Below are positions 12,484-25,160 of a stretch of DNA of 64,000 nt, in pieces (position 1 is the first letter of the stretch; every line of letters begins with the position of its first letter). Source of the stretch: Collybia mongolica (Eukaryota; Basidiomycota; Agaricomycetes; Agaricales; Clitocybaceae). Position numbers and translations under genes: made by a program. A model generated the notes under the pieces. It worked only from the letters and a program-made list of their open reading frames with translations, was not told the DNA's origin and ran no database searches. Location of the stretch: contig JAAXNY010000011.1 in assembly GCA_013420905.1 (NCBI GenBank), forward strand, positions 2,418,001 through 2,482,000. Reading direction: 5' to 3'.

Positions 12484-13693
12484 ACGCCTTGACCGCGAAA
12501 ATTTTGATTTGAGATTTTATATATAATGACAAGGGCTATATTACCTCAACTGTGCTTGTGGGTTGGAGAAACGCAGGCCTCCGCATCTGGGGGAGGACCT
12601 AGACGTTGGGACCCCCGATAGAATGGTTCTGCCACTGCGGGTTCCTTTCAATATGAATCTATATATTTCTTGTCGCACATGTCGATGTCGATGTATCGCT
12701 TTATTTTTATCCCATTATCCCACCAATACCACTCCGAGCACCGAAATGCAAATGCTACTGACAGTTGCAATTTTCCCACCTCGATCATATCGCATTTCTG
12801 TCAGATGCTCAAGCGTACTAGGAAAAGTTGGAGAACTTCTGCCAGTCGCAAGGCTAGGCTAGGGACATCTCTTTAGATGCCCTCATTAACACCATAGTTA
12901 AATTTGTGGTGTACATACAGTATTATAATATGAGTAAGATCTGGCCAAGAATGCTACACAGTGCAAAGGGTGTGTTTGCGGTTTTTTTCAAGTCCACCAT
13001 CTTGAATATGAATACAAAAGGTCAGGGCAAATGATGACTCGACGTGAGTCGATAACGATTGGACGAAGACATCCCAGGATCTTCCAAGTGCTCAACCACG
13101 TGATTGAGGTGTACCGGATCAAAAGCCTGAGATGGCATAGCCCAGAAACTTCTCCTAATACCGTTGTTTCTCGTTTTGTGTTACATTCGCCATTTGCCTT
13201 CTTTTTTTCGTTCTTTTCTCAGGCCAAATCGCATCCAAGGCGAGATCCGGGAAGTTATGGCATTGTACGTTCTGGAGCTGGGGAATTTTGGTATGTCCAA
13301 AGTCTGAACTTGTGGTGGATCCAACATTAACCTCTGATACATGCTGGGTAACACGCGTCAAACATGCCTAAGTGTCGGACTGAACACTGCTACATTCCTC
13401 GCGTTGGTGGTGGCTTTTATCTGTTTAACGCTAGCTTACCTTGAGGCTGGTCCACGAGGTTGCCTAATCACCCCATCTAGGTCCGCGACCTAATTTTGAA
13501 ACAATCAGTCTCATGATGAGTCTGAAGCGCTGAGGTCCTTGTATCTTGTGACACCCTCGTGTATTTAAACTCGTACATTGAATCACAAATCGCCCGTCAC
13601 AGCGATTTCGATCCATACTCGATACAGCCCCTCTGCATTTGGCTGCGATAACACCATTGCAACGATTAACAGCATTTATTTGCTAGATCCGCT
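12484..13693. other. Intergenic between the two RBR genes
   Basis: About 1.2 kb with only short unrelated frames. It contains the 3' UTR of copy 1 and, by inference, the promoter of copy 2; TATTTAAA near 13562 lies about 130 bp before the copy 2 start and could serve as a TATA-like element. Confidence 0.4.
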
Positions 13694-15667
13694 ATGGCTT
13701 TAGCGTATGAGAGACAGGGAACAAGCACAAGTGTCTACGATCCGGAATTTACCACATCCGTTTTTCTTACAAGGCGAACACTCGACGCTGCAAATAGGAC
13801 ATACAGTTTCAATGGGCATGACAGTGTTATTGGGGATGGTGAAGCTTCAGATGAGGAGTGGGCATATAGGATTCAGTCTGAATATCTGGCGAACGCTCTT
13901 CAAATGATAGAGGATGCACGGATCGCAAAAATGCTAGACGAAGGTGTCGAGGTCAATCACCCTATTCTCAACGCGATTCCCATCGCTGCCGAGATTGTTC
14001 ATACCTCAAGCACCAGTATAGCTCCCCAGCCCATCATTCCACTCTCGCCCGCAGAGGATTACACGGAGTTGGTCATCGACTCGTGCGTAATTCATATGTT
14101 GCCCCTTTTCTTCGTCTAATGGCTTTGGAAAGCACTCCAACAGGTAGTTTGCGAGACTATATTGACCCGCCCGTCATTTCCCGTTCCCCGTAAGCCTTTC
14201 AACATTGTTTCAAGGCGACTGTTGAGGTTTGGCCTGTGTAGGACTCCTGAGCTCACAAGTTCCTCCTCCTGTGACACATTAGTTTCAAGTCAAGATGATA
14301 CGCGTCTCACTGGTGAGAAAATCCAAAAGAATAAGGGAAAGGAAATATATATTAGCAACGGTCCCGACGGAATTCCGTTTTGTGATGACGAAGATCTTCC
14401 CGAGACTCCGTCGGATAAGGGCAAAGGAAGAAGTTTTGTCAAGGACGTTATTTCGGACGACGAGGAGTATGCCCTCAAGGTTCAGGCTGAAGACTTACAG
14501 AATGCTTTACAAGTCATGGAGGATGCTCAATTTGCTAAGGCCCTTGACGAAGGTGCTGAAGCTAAACACCCATCATTGAGGCAGACCAGCTATACAAATC
14601 AAGTCGCAATTGCCCTTCGTCAGGCGGCACTGTCCGTTGCAGCGAAGAAAGGCTTACCAGGGCCTTCCTCTCTTCCACACGAGCCCGAACTTCCCTTGAG
14701 TTTCATACCCCCGTACGCTTACAGTCCGCTACTAACATTGCAACTGCTCTAATAAATAAATAAAAACCCAAGCGTTAGTGTAGATACACTACAAGCGGTG
14801 GACAATCACAAGTTTTTCGTCTCTCGCTTTTTGTAAGTCCCTTCTTCAGACCGTCACCATTGATAACTTTAAAAAATGGACAGAACCCCGGAACATGTGT
14901 CGGGATTGGGGACAGCGTCCAACGTGCTTTATCCATACACAGAACGCCCCAAATCACCAGCCAATCCTGTCCCTGCCACACCGAAACAGGATGGCGAATC
15001 GTTACCTTCAACCACACAGTCCTCTCCCCAGTAAGCAAAATATGTGCATATCCGCTAAAATCGCCACTTAGAAACTCGCAGATCTCTTTGTATCATATGC
15101 GAGGAAGTTGTCACCAGCGCTGACGTCATTCATACTGCCTGTGATCACGACTATTGCAAGGATTGTATCAATAGTTATGTCGATGCGAGTACTCGCGACA
15201 ACTCACTGTTACCGGTTCGTTGCTGCAACATCCCAATACCCAAGGAGGCGATAGTCCCATTTCTCACCAACGCCCTTCTCACATTCTTCGAGGATAAATC
15301 GCGCGAATTGGAGATCCCAGTCAACCATAGGATATACTGCCAGAGCCCCGGTTGCTCCACATTTCTGGGCTCTATACAAAGGTTGGAAGGGAATGTCGCT
15401 TGTCCCAAATGTGGCTCTTCGACGTGCGCGTCTTGTAAACAGTCGTCGCACGTCGGAGAGTCCTGTTCAGACAATGTGGGGATTCTGGAGGTCAAGGCGT
15501 TGGCCCGGGTTGAACATTGGCAGACGTGCCCTGGGTGCAACGCGATCGTCGAGTTGCAGCAGGGATGCTACCACATGACATGCCGGTGTGCAACCCAGTT
15601 CTGCTACTTGTGTGCAGCACCCTGGAAGGGGTGCAGCTGCCCCCAATGGGAGGAACGACGTCTCTGA
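13694..15667 (+). CDS. RBR-type E3 ubiquitin ligase (copy 2), duplicated N-terminal module and short C-terminus
   Basis: Paralogue of the preceding gene. The N-terminus holds the acidic helical module twice: DEEWAYRIQSEYLANALQM, EDARIAKMLDEGVE (about 13850-13960), and DEEYALKVQAEDLQNALQV, EDAQFAKALDEGAE (about 14460-14570). The RBR part is CIICEEVV, CDHDYCKDC, YCQSPGCSTFLGS, CPKCGSSTCASCKQ and TCPGCNAIVELQQGCYHMTC with the catalytic-type cysteine kept. It ends at WEERRL and a TGA at 15665-15667, just after RING2, so it lacks the roughly 100-residue Cys-rich tail of copy 1. A stop at 14750-14752 and an ATG at 14878 raise the option of two genes (13694-14752 and 14878-15667). I favour one gene with an intron starting near 14712, because copy 1 has the module and the RBR part in one protein and only 126 bp separate the frames. 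Confidence 0.72.
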
Positions 15668-15951
15668 AGAAACCACTGGACTACCCTCCTCGTCATAGAT
15701 CAGAACCTAACAGTGATTACGACTATATATTCAGGTAACAAGAGAAGTTTTCGCCCGTGCGCACTGTGGTCCATACTTTTTTGTCAACCACTACGTTAAT
15801 GCCAATCACTAAATAAATAACCAAGGAAATTACTCGCGCTCGAAAAGTCCCCATCTCATTTTCTCAAAGTTTTTGCGCAATATTCTCCGAAGAAACGGGG
15901 GTATAGTCACCCCAGTCCCTCGATGAAAAATAGAAAACGGATCACCAGGCT

Positions 15952-17691
15952 CTATCCCATTTTCAGGTGGATGCTTCGCCCATGGGTCTGTAGTTCTGGC
16001 AAGATACTTCTAAAATATGCTCTGTCAGCAAGACGGTAGTTGAGCATTTTTATGCTGAATGCCGAATGTCGAATCCCTTCGTAATTCCCAGATGACGTTT
16101 GGGACCATCGACTATTTAAGAAATGGAGGGCTGAATATACAGATGACACTTCCCAGCCCTTGACTGTGCGGAGATTCGGAACCAGTCCTCCTTCCAGGAT
16201 TGTAGACAGTGTAGATTCGGGAATCTGTGACTGTGTAGGAATGTCCCAGCTGGTGAGCGCAGGCATTACTTTCATCAAGGCTACAATGTCTTCAGGATTG
16301 ATTACTATGGATTCTGTTTGAATTGAGTCCAGATCACAACGAGAACGTTCTATGAGAGCAGCGAGGCTCATGACAAGTTGGCGGTCTAAACACAATGGAT
16401 TTGTCCGATGGGATTTGTGTATTAAGATGATGTGTTCCAAGGACGGCACAATCAACCCCGTTAACATATCACAAAAGTGGGAACAGGTTGATCCAGTAAC
16501 GGACATAAATCGCAGGTGATGCAAAGACACCACGGGGGCAGAAGATTGACCTCCAACACTGGGAAGTTCCACGGAGAGATTCTGGAGATGGGGGCACTGA
16601 GTGAGAATGGTTAAAACTGGGGCCGCTGTCATATTTGAAAGGGTGAGGCTGGTTAGTTGAGCACAGGGGAATATGCCACCGTTTACATCAACGTCTCCGA
16701 AGAATGGAACGATGGTTTTGACTTTAAGCTCGAGTAGGTTTTGAGTGGTAGAGAAAGCATAGAATGTCTGGTTTTCATGGTTAATAAGGTCACCATTATA
16801 TAATGATAATGACAGTGACTCTAGCTCGTCAAATAACTTGAGGGGTTTGGAGAGGGCGGGTATAGGGGAAATTGGGTTGCTAAATGTGAGATTGAGCCTC
16901 CACACCCGCGAAAAATATGCCGGCAGAAATGCCGTTATTTGACTCCATTCTCCATTGGTTAGTGTTCCGATCGAGAGTTCAACCCGTCCCCGCCCACCAT
17001 GATTAGATAAGATGTCCTTAATTATAGGAAGAGCAGACCTCTTTCGGCGGAGGGTTGAAATGTAGAGCCGGCTCCACAGCAGGGGTTCGGCCCGCGATAT
17101 CGCTCTCCACCTTGAGCACACCTGGGCTAAAACCCAGGGCAGGGGGAGCCCCTGTAATGGAATATGCACACTCCCTTGATCCATCGACTCAACAAATATC
17201 CTTGCGAGGAGTTCTGGTGGAAGCTTCTTGTGCGGCGCAATCCCCATACGGAGTCTTGTCATACGTTCGATGCCTGTGGCACGACGCTGTTTATGATTAT
17301 CCAGGAGAGCCTGAAGTCGCGGAATCTCCATATCGAGAGTATCAACCTCGAGCTGGGCCTCTGTGAGAAGCGCGCGCAGTATATTTTGGTCCTGATCTAG
17401 CAAGACCTCGTTCGATGCGCATGCTGCGCTTTCGACGCGGAGCTTATTGGCCCAGCTTGAGTCTGGTTTTTGACGCTTGGCGGTTATCATTCTGCAAAGT
17501 GATGAACGAATCGGGAGATGCTCCCCAGCGTTGAGAATATATCTATACTTTACTGGAGAGGTTTGAATCAAGTAGTAGTTGGCGCTGTTACACCACAACA
17601 GTGGACGGACGTCGGAGAAATGATTAAACCAGTCACACAATAGCTGTAGGCGTGTTGAGAATATCTGTGCATCTAAGTTTTTGAATATCAT
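15952..17691 (-). CDS. F-box protein with leucine-rich C-terminal part
   Basis: Uninterrupted frame of 579 codons. A predicted coiled segment (LDMEIPRLQALLDNHKQRR) precedes an F-box (KLPPELLARIFVESM, then WVLAQVCSRWRAISRAEPLLW), followed by irregular Leu-rich repeats (ELESLSLSLYNGD, QLTSLTLSNM, PHLQNLSVELPSVGG). This is the common mushroom F-box layout; such proteins bind Skp1 and recruit substrates to SCF ubiquitin ligases. The translation may start at the internal Met at 17490 (MITAKRQKPDSS), because the 67 residues before it do not look like the family; that form would be 512 residues. It is convergent with the RBR gene, 284 bp apart. No partner or substrate can be inferred. Confidence 0.82.
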   Translation of the reverse strand: MIFKNLDAQIFSTRLQLLCDWFNHFSDVRPLLWCNSANYYLIQTSPVKYRYILNAGEHLPIRSSLCRMITAKRQKPDSSWANKLRVESAACASNEVLLDQDQNILRALLTEAQLEVDTLDMEIPRLQALLDNHKQRRATGIERMTRLRMGIAPHKKLPPELLARIFVESMDQGSVHIPLQGLPLPWVLAQVCSRWRAISRAEPLLWSRLYISTLRRKRSALPIIKDILSNHGGRGRVELSIGTLTNGEWSQITAFLPAYFSRVWRLNLTFSNPISPIPALSKPLKLFDELESLSLSLYNGDLINHENQTFYAFSTTQNLLELKVKTIVPFFGDVDVNGGIFPCAQLTSLTLSNMTAAPVLTILTQCPHLQNLSVELPSVGGQSSAPVVSLHHLRFMSVTGSTCSHFCDMLTGLIVPSLEHIILIHKSHRTNPLCLDRQLVMSLAALIERSRCDLDSIQTESIVINPEDIVALMKVMPALTSWDIPTQSQIPESTLSTILEGGLVPNLRTVKGWEVSSVYSALHFLNSRWSQTSSGNYEGIRHSAFSIKMLNYRLADRAYFRSILPELQTHGRSIHLKMG

Positions 17692-20600
17692 TAGCTGAGA
17701 AATCTCTTACTGCTTAAGTATAATGGTTCAACGTTGGAGGTTTACAAATTCGAAGTTGGGATGGGCAGGTTTACGTGGTGGAAAGGGTTGGTCACATGAC
17801 GGGTATTACTTTTGCCGCGAAGTTCTTTTTTCCACTCTTCTAAGCTTCACCTCCCCACATACCTTTCGGTACGGTAGTTGATTATTTACCCCAAGCAAAG
17901 CGAGAGATCAAAATGTGTTTCCGTGAAGTCCAATTTCGCAAGGTCCACAAATACAATCACACGCTTAGCCAAACGCCCTTATTCCGAGTCCTCAGTCTGA
18001 TGGTTATTACAGACTCGCGCCCAACGTTTTAGGAAGGGCTAAATCGTTACTTTACCACACAAACTCTTAACGTCACATCTCCATCCCCTTACGGAGTCGC
18101 TCACTCAGAGGTACGCAGAAATGTGCGCAACATTGTCGATTATGTATGTATCACTAATTCCTCCCTAACCACGATCTCTTTCATAGTTCACGCCGACTTC
18201 TCTCACGAAACAGCGAATGGGAACTTGGCCGAAGCCCTCTGCTGCCATAAACATCGCACCTGGAATCGATAAACCGGGTTCCATGTTACTGCGTGATTTT
18301 TCTAATGTATTTTATTTTATTTTAGTCTGACTCGTCTCCCGCTAGCGGCTCACCCTTATGTGACCTGTTAACTGCATCCGCCCCGGGCGTTCACGTTCTT
18401 TAGTGGTGAGCTTAGCTCCCGGTCACAAATAACATTTTCACAGGCTAGGAACTAGCAGATATATCGTAAGTTTGGTGAACTCACCTGAATTCCCCATAGA
18501 ACGTCCTGCAAATACCCGGCGTACAAGTTTACTCACACATATAGCAACCAACGCCCCGGAAACTAGGTCTCCAGGACTAGGTGTATTTTTGCTTCGAATA
18601 TAATACAAGGTTGTTACTGTTAAAATCTGTCAGTGATGCCAACATGATCGATCCTAATTTAGCAGCGGCGGCGGCAGGGGTGCGTGTGTACTTCCCGAAT
18701 TCCTGGTTGCAGAATCTGTTTCATCTCATTGGCCTACATTTTGAACGGATAATTCTCTAGGTGTTCACGAGTATATGAATGTTACACTCTCGAAGCTAAT
18801 CCACTCATTCTTGAGGCCTGAGATTTTCCCTCGGCCGCTACCATGGATGTTCGGTTGGCACTAGTGATGTACGTTGACCTCGGACTTTCGCCCGTAGTTC
18901 CCAATGGCCTAACGTTTCTAGAGACCTTCATTCAGCATCTGATCGCACAAATAATCAACCGTCTTGCTCACATGCCGTAGTTCTCCACTTTTACGGTGGA
19001 TTTTCGTAAATTCAGGGCTTCATCTAAGCCTCGAATTTCAGAAAGCTCAATCCACGTATTTCCCGGTCTTTCTGGACCCCCGAGTATATGCATAAGGGCA
19101 TTGCAGACCGCAAAGCCGTTACTATAAAGCTGGCTTTATTTTTATACTTACCGACGCAAGTAGAAACTTCCATAGGTTGGTTAGTCCTTCCTTCCGCAAA
19201 TAATTCTTACAAGGCTCGCCTCTTGCCTTTTGTTGTTCTCAACAGTGATTTGACCCAGATTATCATGTCACCCAGAAAACTGGACGATGCCCTCCTGAGC
19301 CACCTCATTGGATTCATTTGGTAAACGTTCCATGCCACACTCTCACTGTCGAGTCTCGAGTTGCCATTTCTCCTTGGGCGGCCCGGTGGTACCTCCTTGG
19401 AGGGAATTGGGAGGCTGGACTGATGGCATCATTTGTTTTTGGGGACCACGTTGATGCTTTGCAGCCGAGACCTGTGATCTTCTGACTTCCTTATACAATC
19501 AGCACGAGGTTGCGACGACTTCCATACAAGAAGCCAGCCTTTGACTAGTTCTGTTACACCCCGAACATAAGAGTGAATCTAGTACCTTTATTATTTTTAG
19601 ATATTTCATCTGAGATTGAGTTTGTGCTGGCACAACATGCCGGTTTGGGTCCATTTGAAAAGTGGACAAATTGTTAGAGCTCTTCCGAAAAGAAAGGACG
19701 TTTGCATGGATCTGTGGCTGGTAAGCGATGTTGTTGGTGGTGGTGCGCTGTTCTGAGTTTCGTGCCTCAGCATACAGGCCTCAGGCTGAGCATTGCTTGT
19801 ATCATGCGGGAGAGGAACCGAGTACAAAGTAGCGATCGCCCAGAATGGGTTCCCTCGTCGAGATATAGCATCCCCCCTCCTGCACTCGCTATGGAAAATA
19901 GTACTGGATGAAAACCTACCGACGTGTTGAAGTTGACCCGGTACATTGAAAAAATAAAATATGTAACAACACGTTGTCCGGCGTTATCGCACTCCTGCCG
20001 CACCCGCCCTTAAGGCCGCGAGCGGCTTTAAAGTCGCCGCGCTTACATTCTAGCAGAAACATGGATGTTGATTTGGCTGTCTGAATATCCAGGAATACAT
20101 TACCGACCCTTACGGCTCAATATGTGCCTGTCCAACCCAGGTAAGTAGCACCCCTAAACTGAATTAAGATTGATCAGTTCAATATATTGCCGTTGTCTTG
20201 AAAACAGTATGCGGCGACGTTATTTTAGTCTTCTAAGTGCCGTATTATTTTTGGTGAAGGTTATAGGAGTCGTTGCATGTTGAACGGGTCGCTTCGTCCG
20301 TCACATGTCTAAGAAAGTCTTGTCTGTATGAGAGGTAAATCTCAAGTCTGTCAACCTGAAAATCTACAGCGGAAGATTCAGGAAATGACTTAACAAGGGT
20401 AATGGTCCTTGTTCCGAAAGAAGATTTACCATCCGGAGACATATCCTGGCCGGGTACCCCACAGCACTGAACGCAAGATCGTAATCGTTTCGAGATCACC
20501 TTGAGCCCGCCGTATAATACGACATGCAGACAGCACACACAGGCAGGTTAAACTGTTGCGCCTTCGGCATACGGCCCGAGAAGTTGTTGTGAGCGTGTGG

Positions 20601-23379
20601 CTTTTGACAAGTTTTGACGTATATGTCGTGCGCTGTCCATTATCTCGGTACCGATGGCTGAATGTCGTTATCCTCGTTAGCCGTGTCAAGTATGCAAATA
20701 CTCATACTCACCGCTCGCCGAGACTCGCAGTTAAGGGTGACTGGGCCATAAAACGTGATTCGTAAGCGCCCCAAGGGCGCACGAGCGTAATCCTATGTTT
20801 TCAGGTGTATACCTGGAAACATCTGGTCGACTTGGTTCGGACGTAGTAAATGCTGCTTTATCGTCGCTTGGTCTATACCGTGGCCGATATTGGCGCAATA
20901 CCATTGGGCCGTCGTCGGCGCACGGAATCAGAAGATGCCTTAGATTCCAGGTATGGACAGAGAGCTTGCTGATAGCGAATAGGCGTAACATAGGCGTTGT
21001 GATAGACTTTGATCAGTGACATCGCGAAGTTTTTTTGATATCCTTCCCTATATTAGTTATTCCTAATTTTTCCTATCGGTGTGAGCCTCTGTCAAGAAAC
21101 AACAAGTCCGGATTTGGCAAGCCCGTTGGCAGTGGAATAATCTGGAGGAGCATGTAGAAACTATAGGATCAGAACGATAGTTCTAATCCACGGGAGTGGA
21201 GCGGGTGAAACGTAGCTCCCTTGTGTAGTTATTTGAAGCAGACGCTCGACGGTGTTTCGGAAAACATCGGCGCAGCCAAGGAGATATTAATCTTTCGACA
21301 TGGCACGGGCCTAGGAGGAAGTCGGGTGGTTTATACAACGCGTTGGGTATAGTACGGGAGTTGAATGGCAGGTCAGGGCGAGTGGGAAAACATGCGATCA
21401 ACGACAAACGTACGGGTGCATCCTGCGAGTCGGACGAAGCAGGATGGGTACTAAAATACACGCCATTAAATAGTAAACATTTAGCAGAAGAACCACACTC
21501 TTATCTGCTACAAAGATATCTTTGCCGACGATTCGGACGTCGCCATCTTGGGTCCTGGTCGCAAACACTGACAAACAACTACAAACATTCATGGAACGTA
21601 GCCCCCGCTGATGCTAACCCAACCTTAACCTTTACCTTCTACTGATAGACGAAAGACGCATTCTCTTCTAATCAACACTAACATAAATCAAGCTATACAT
21701 AAAATTTAGATGTCGCCACCTTTCGACCGGCAACCTTGCATATTAGGCTCTCGCCCAACAGGAAATCCCATCACATCTATCGAGGCCCAGTGTCCCTGCG
21801 TGTGTGGTAATGTGCGCTTATCAAAGCTTCCTCGACTGATTGACCTTTGCCGCCCTTCGCGTGGCGTCTTGATCTCATGGATCCTCGTTTGAAGTGCCGG
21901 AAAGGTTGGCAGGTTCATGTTTGGTGGCTACAACCTCCGCTGTCACAAAAAATCCGTTTTCGCACAAGAAATACCCGTTCGTTGCTTGGTCCCCACACCA
22001 GTCAGAACGATCTGCATTTTATCGTTCTCCGGATATATGATTATTACCAGCCACTTTCTTGGCAACGCTGATGGAGCAGTTTTGGGTTTGATGTGAACTA
22101 TCTATTTTAATCTTGTTAGTGGGTTGAGCTGCCAACCTTGGAAATGGAATATTTTACGAAGCCCTGAGTCCCCTTGGGCTCAACAGAATTGGGTAAGCCC
22201 CCGAATCGCCTATTCACTAAACTCTTATCTGATGTAAGCCTGGAACGCTCCATTGTTCCTCGGTGACCTGCGTCTGCGCCCTCCAGTCAAACGTCGGTCC
22301 GTTATCTTCCAGGACCCCTTTTCCCTGTGCCATGTTTTCGTCCAATGACTCGAAACAGAGAAAAATATGAGCGCCGCGCGCATGCCATCAATGCTCACAA
22401 TTTGAACCTACTTGATAGCTTGACGGCCAATTCACAGGCGTCGCTTTTAGGTCGGGTTTGACTTTTTCGGGTATGCAATGACGCTGGGGTTATTGATAGC
22501 CCCATGTGGTAGCCTACGGCGATTATATTTTTGGGACTATGTACCCCTACGCCTTGGGGGTCGGAGTTGTACGAATCAGCTTCCACCATGTGAGTTGGAG
22601 GCAGGAATCCCATTACTCAGATGTTATTATCGAGGATAAGGGCCCAGATTCATCTACCAAGGACCACCTTTCGTCTCAAATTCCTATCATCGAGGGTATC
22701 AATAAGACACAACGTGACGCCCCTGTTGGCACCGCATCCTTTCGCGGTAACTCATTGACAAGCTTATCCGGAATGCCATCGTCTCTGACGAATCACGCTC
22801 AACAACTCTTCGGACACGGGTTTCGTGCCCTAGAAATATATTTTTACACATTATTGAACATGGTAGCTATTTTTTTTTTCACGCTTACCTCCGGTAAAGC
22901 TAATGCCTTCGGCAGAAAATTAAGAGAAGATCGACGGAGCGTATTCGGAACAGCTCATATGGCATCAATACCTCTGCATTCCCCTACTTACCTTCTCCTT
23001 CAGGCATGTAACCTCCATGCAGCAGCGCAATCCCACCTGACCCTGTCAGGCATGCCTCGTTCTCAAGCGTCTACACAACAGAAAATCGCGCGCAGATCGT
23101 GGCTGTGTGAGTCCCTTACTTCCGGACATGTAGGAAAGGTCGTATCCCAGGTTGTCAACGAACAATTCCCGATATCTTAGTGGCCAAGCACCAACCTCGC
23201 ATCCAGAATGCGGACGAACTGGCCTCTTTATTCTATTTTCGAGAATAGAAACTGATGGTCCCCTTTTGTGCTTACGAAGCCTAGGCCAGTGGGGCGCAAA
23301 AAACAGTCTTAAGCGGACCAAATTCCCTCAAATTCTTTAGGCAACTTCCTTACACTCAAAGGATTTCAATCCCTCCGCC
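17692..23379. other. 5.7 kb stretch without a convincing gene
   Basis: Stop codons are dense in all frames and no domain, transposase, LTR or RNA gene could be recognised. A short frame at 18644 (MIDPNLAAAAAG) followed by a GTGCGT donor and a TAG acceptor could be a decayed first exon. One longer frame (22506-23180, 224 codons) is listed separately. The base composition looks like the surroundings, so this could be old decayed sequence, noncoding RNA territory or a regulatory spacer. Confidence 0.4.
22506..23180 (+). other. Open frame of 224 codons, probably not a gene
   Basis: This is long for chance in this composition, but the translation has no recognisable domain. It includes one short hydrophobic run (YFYTLLNMVAIFFFTLTSG), is otherwise irregular, and has no homologous partner in the window. 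The frame ends 200 bp before the antiporter start. Listed only so that a homology search can test it. Confidence 0.15.
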
Positions 23380-25160
23380 ATGTCCTCGTCTTTCACTAGC
23401 AAGCTCAGTGGATTTATCCCTGAGACTAGCCATCGTTTGTCGGCGAGAGCTGTAGTCAGCCAGGTCTGCCCTCTTCAAGGCACATCTCTGCCTACATCGT
23501 ACTAACCTTCGACCACACAGGCAGGCGTCATTGCTGGTGAAAATCCCGCGAAGTACAGCCCAAATGATCCATTCAAGCTTTGGGTTATACAGCTTGGTAC
23601 GTTCTTCATTCCTCAACTCCTTCTCATGACCCTGATTGTATCTTCAAGTAATCATTATAGGGATGTCCCGACTCTGTTATGGCGCGCTGTTAAAGCTCCG
23701 CCAACCTCGCGCGGTAGCAGAACTCCTTGGAGGTATCATACTTGGCCCTACCATCATGGGGCGCATTCCAGGGTTCTCCGAAACGATATTTCCGGAGGAT
23801 TCCATCCAAATCCTCAATTTATGCGCTACCATCGGCCTTACGTTCTTCTTGTTCTTTGCAGGACTTGAGCTTGATATCGGGCTCATGAAGCGGCACTTGA
23901 AGGCCGCGTTGGTAGTTTCAGCTGCTGGTCTTCTCGTGCCGTTCGCATTTGGTTATCTCCTTGCCTTTGCCCTATATCGAGAGTTCCTTGATGACTCCAC
24001 CGACTTCGCCCTCTTTGCTCTCTTCGTAGCCATCGCAATCTGCATCACAGCCATTCCCATCGTTGTCCGCATGCTCACAGAGCTTGGACTCTTCGACACT
24101 GGCCTTGGTGTTGTCGTCATTGGTGCAGGAATGGGAAACGATATCCTCGGCTGGATTCTTCTTGCACTAGCTGTGGCTTTGTCAAATGCTAGCAATGGCT
24201 TGGTCGTCGTTTACATGATCCTTACGGCCATCGCATACGTCATTGTCTTCTTATACCCCGTGCGATGGCTCTTCACGTGGCTTGCTCGTTGGACTGGAAG
24301 CCTCGAAACAGGGAAAGCTTCGCCAACCATGATGATCGCCACGCTTGTCATGCTGTTCATATCAGCCTTCTTCACTGACATTATCGGTCTTCATGCTATT
24401 TTCGGTTCGTTCATCTTACGTATTTCACTACGCGTACGCTTATCTTCTATCTTCAGGCGCGTTCATAGCTGGGCTGATCGTCCCTCACGACAACGGACTC
24501 TCCCACCAATTTGCAAAACAACTTGAAGATGTTGCGATGAACATTTTCTTGCCCATCGTGAGCTTTCATATCTCGCGTCCCCCTTTCCAACTAATTTTTT
24601 TTTTCAATAAGTACTTTACACTGTCAGGGCTGAAGACTGACCTTAGCCTCCTAAATAATGGGAAAGCTTGGGGATTCACTATAGTCATCTGCGTTATGTC
24701 CTTTGCTAGCAAATTCGCGGGTTGCGCTGGAGCTGCCAAATATATGGGATTCAATTTTAGAGAATCGAGTGCAATTGGCACATTGATGACTTGCAAAGGG
24801 TGAGTCCAGATGGCCATTTCTGATACTCGCCGCTGACCCGTATCTTGGAGGTTGCTTGAGCTTATCGTAATTAACCTTGGTCTCCAATCGGCCATCCTCA
24901 CGCCTATAATGTTTGCGATGTTTGTCTTCCACGCTCTACTCCTTACCTTCATCACGGCACCCCTCACATCTATGATCATTCCCAAAAAGCATCTCCAGCG
25001 GATGCTTGCCAATAAAATCGCGGAGGCGGAGGGGCCATCCGAGGTGCCAAGCCCTGAAGTTGGGTCTGTTGTTGATGATGACAGTGAAAAGGGGAATCAT
25101 AGCATCGTAGAGGACTCCGCATCGACCATTGGAACCCAACGTAGTGCCCCACAAAATTAG
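23380..25160 (+). CDS. CPA2-family K+/H+ (cation/proton) antiporter, short form
   Basis: Spliced membrane transporter of the monovalent cation:proton antiporter-2 family (KHA1/KefB-like), exchanging K+ or Na+ for H+ across an internal or plasma membrane. It starts MSSSFTSKLSGFIPETSH at 23380, joins AGVIAGENPAKYSPNDPF, then reaches the transport domain: RQPRAVAELLGGIILGPT, TIGLTFFLFFAGLELD, AIAICITAIPIVVRML, LGVVVIGAGMGNDILGW, TDIIGLHAIF|GAFIAGLIVP, FTLSGLKTDLSLL and LLELIVINLGLQSAILTP. About twelve hydrophobic segments are visible. The stop TAG is at 25158-25160, after an acidic tail of roughly 60 residues. Known fungal KHA1 proteins carry a much longer cytoplasmic C-terminal region, which is absent here. 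Introns are near 23461-23520, 23598-23655, 24401-24455, 24557-24626 and 24800-24851. Confidence 0.85.

Noticed and set aside
17055..17366. Plus-strand frames within the F-box gene
   Set aside because: Antisense shadow of a long, domain-bearing frame.
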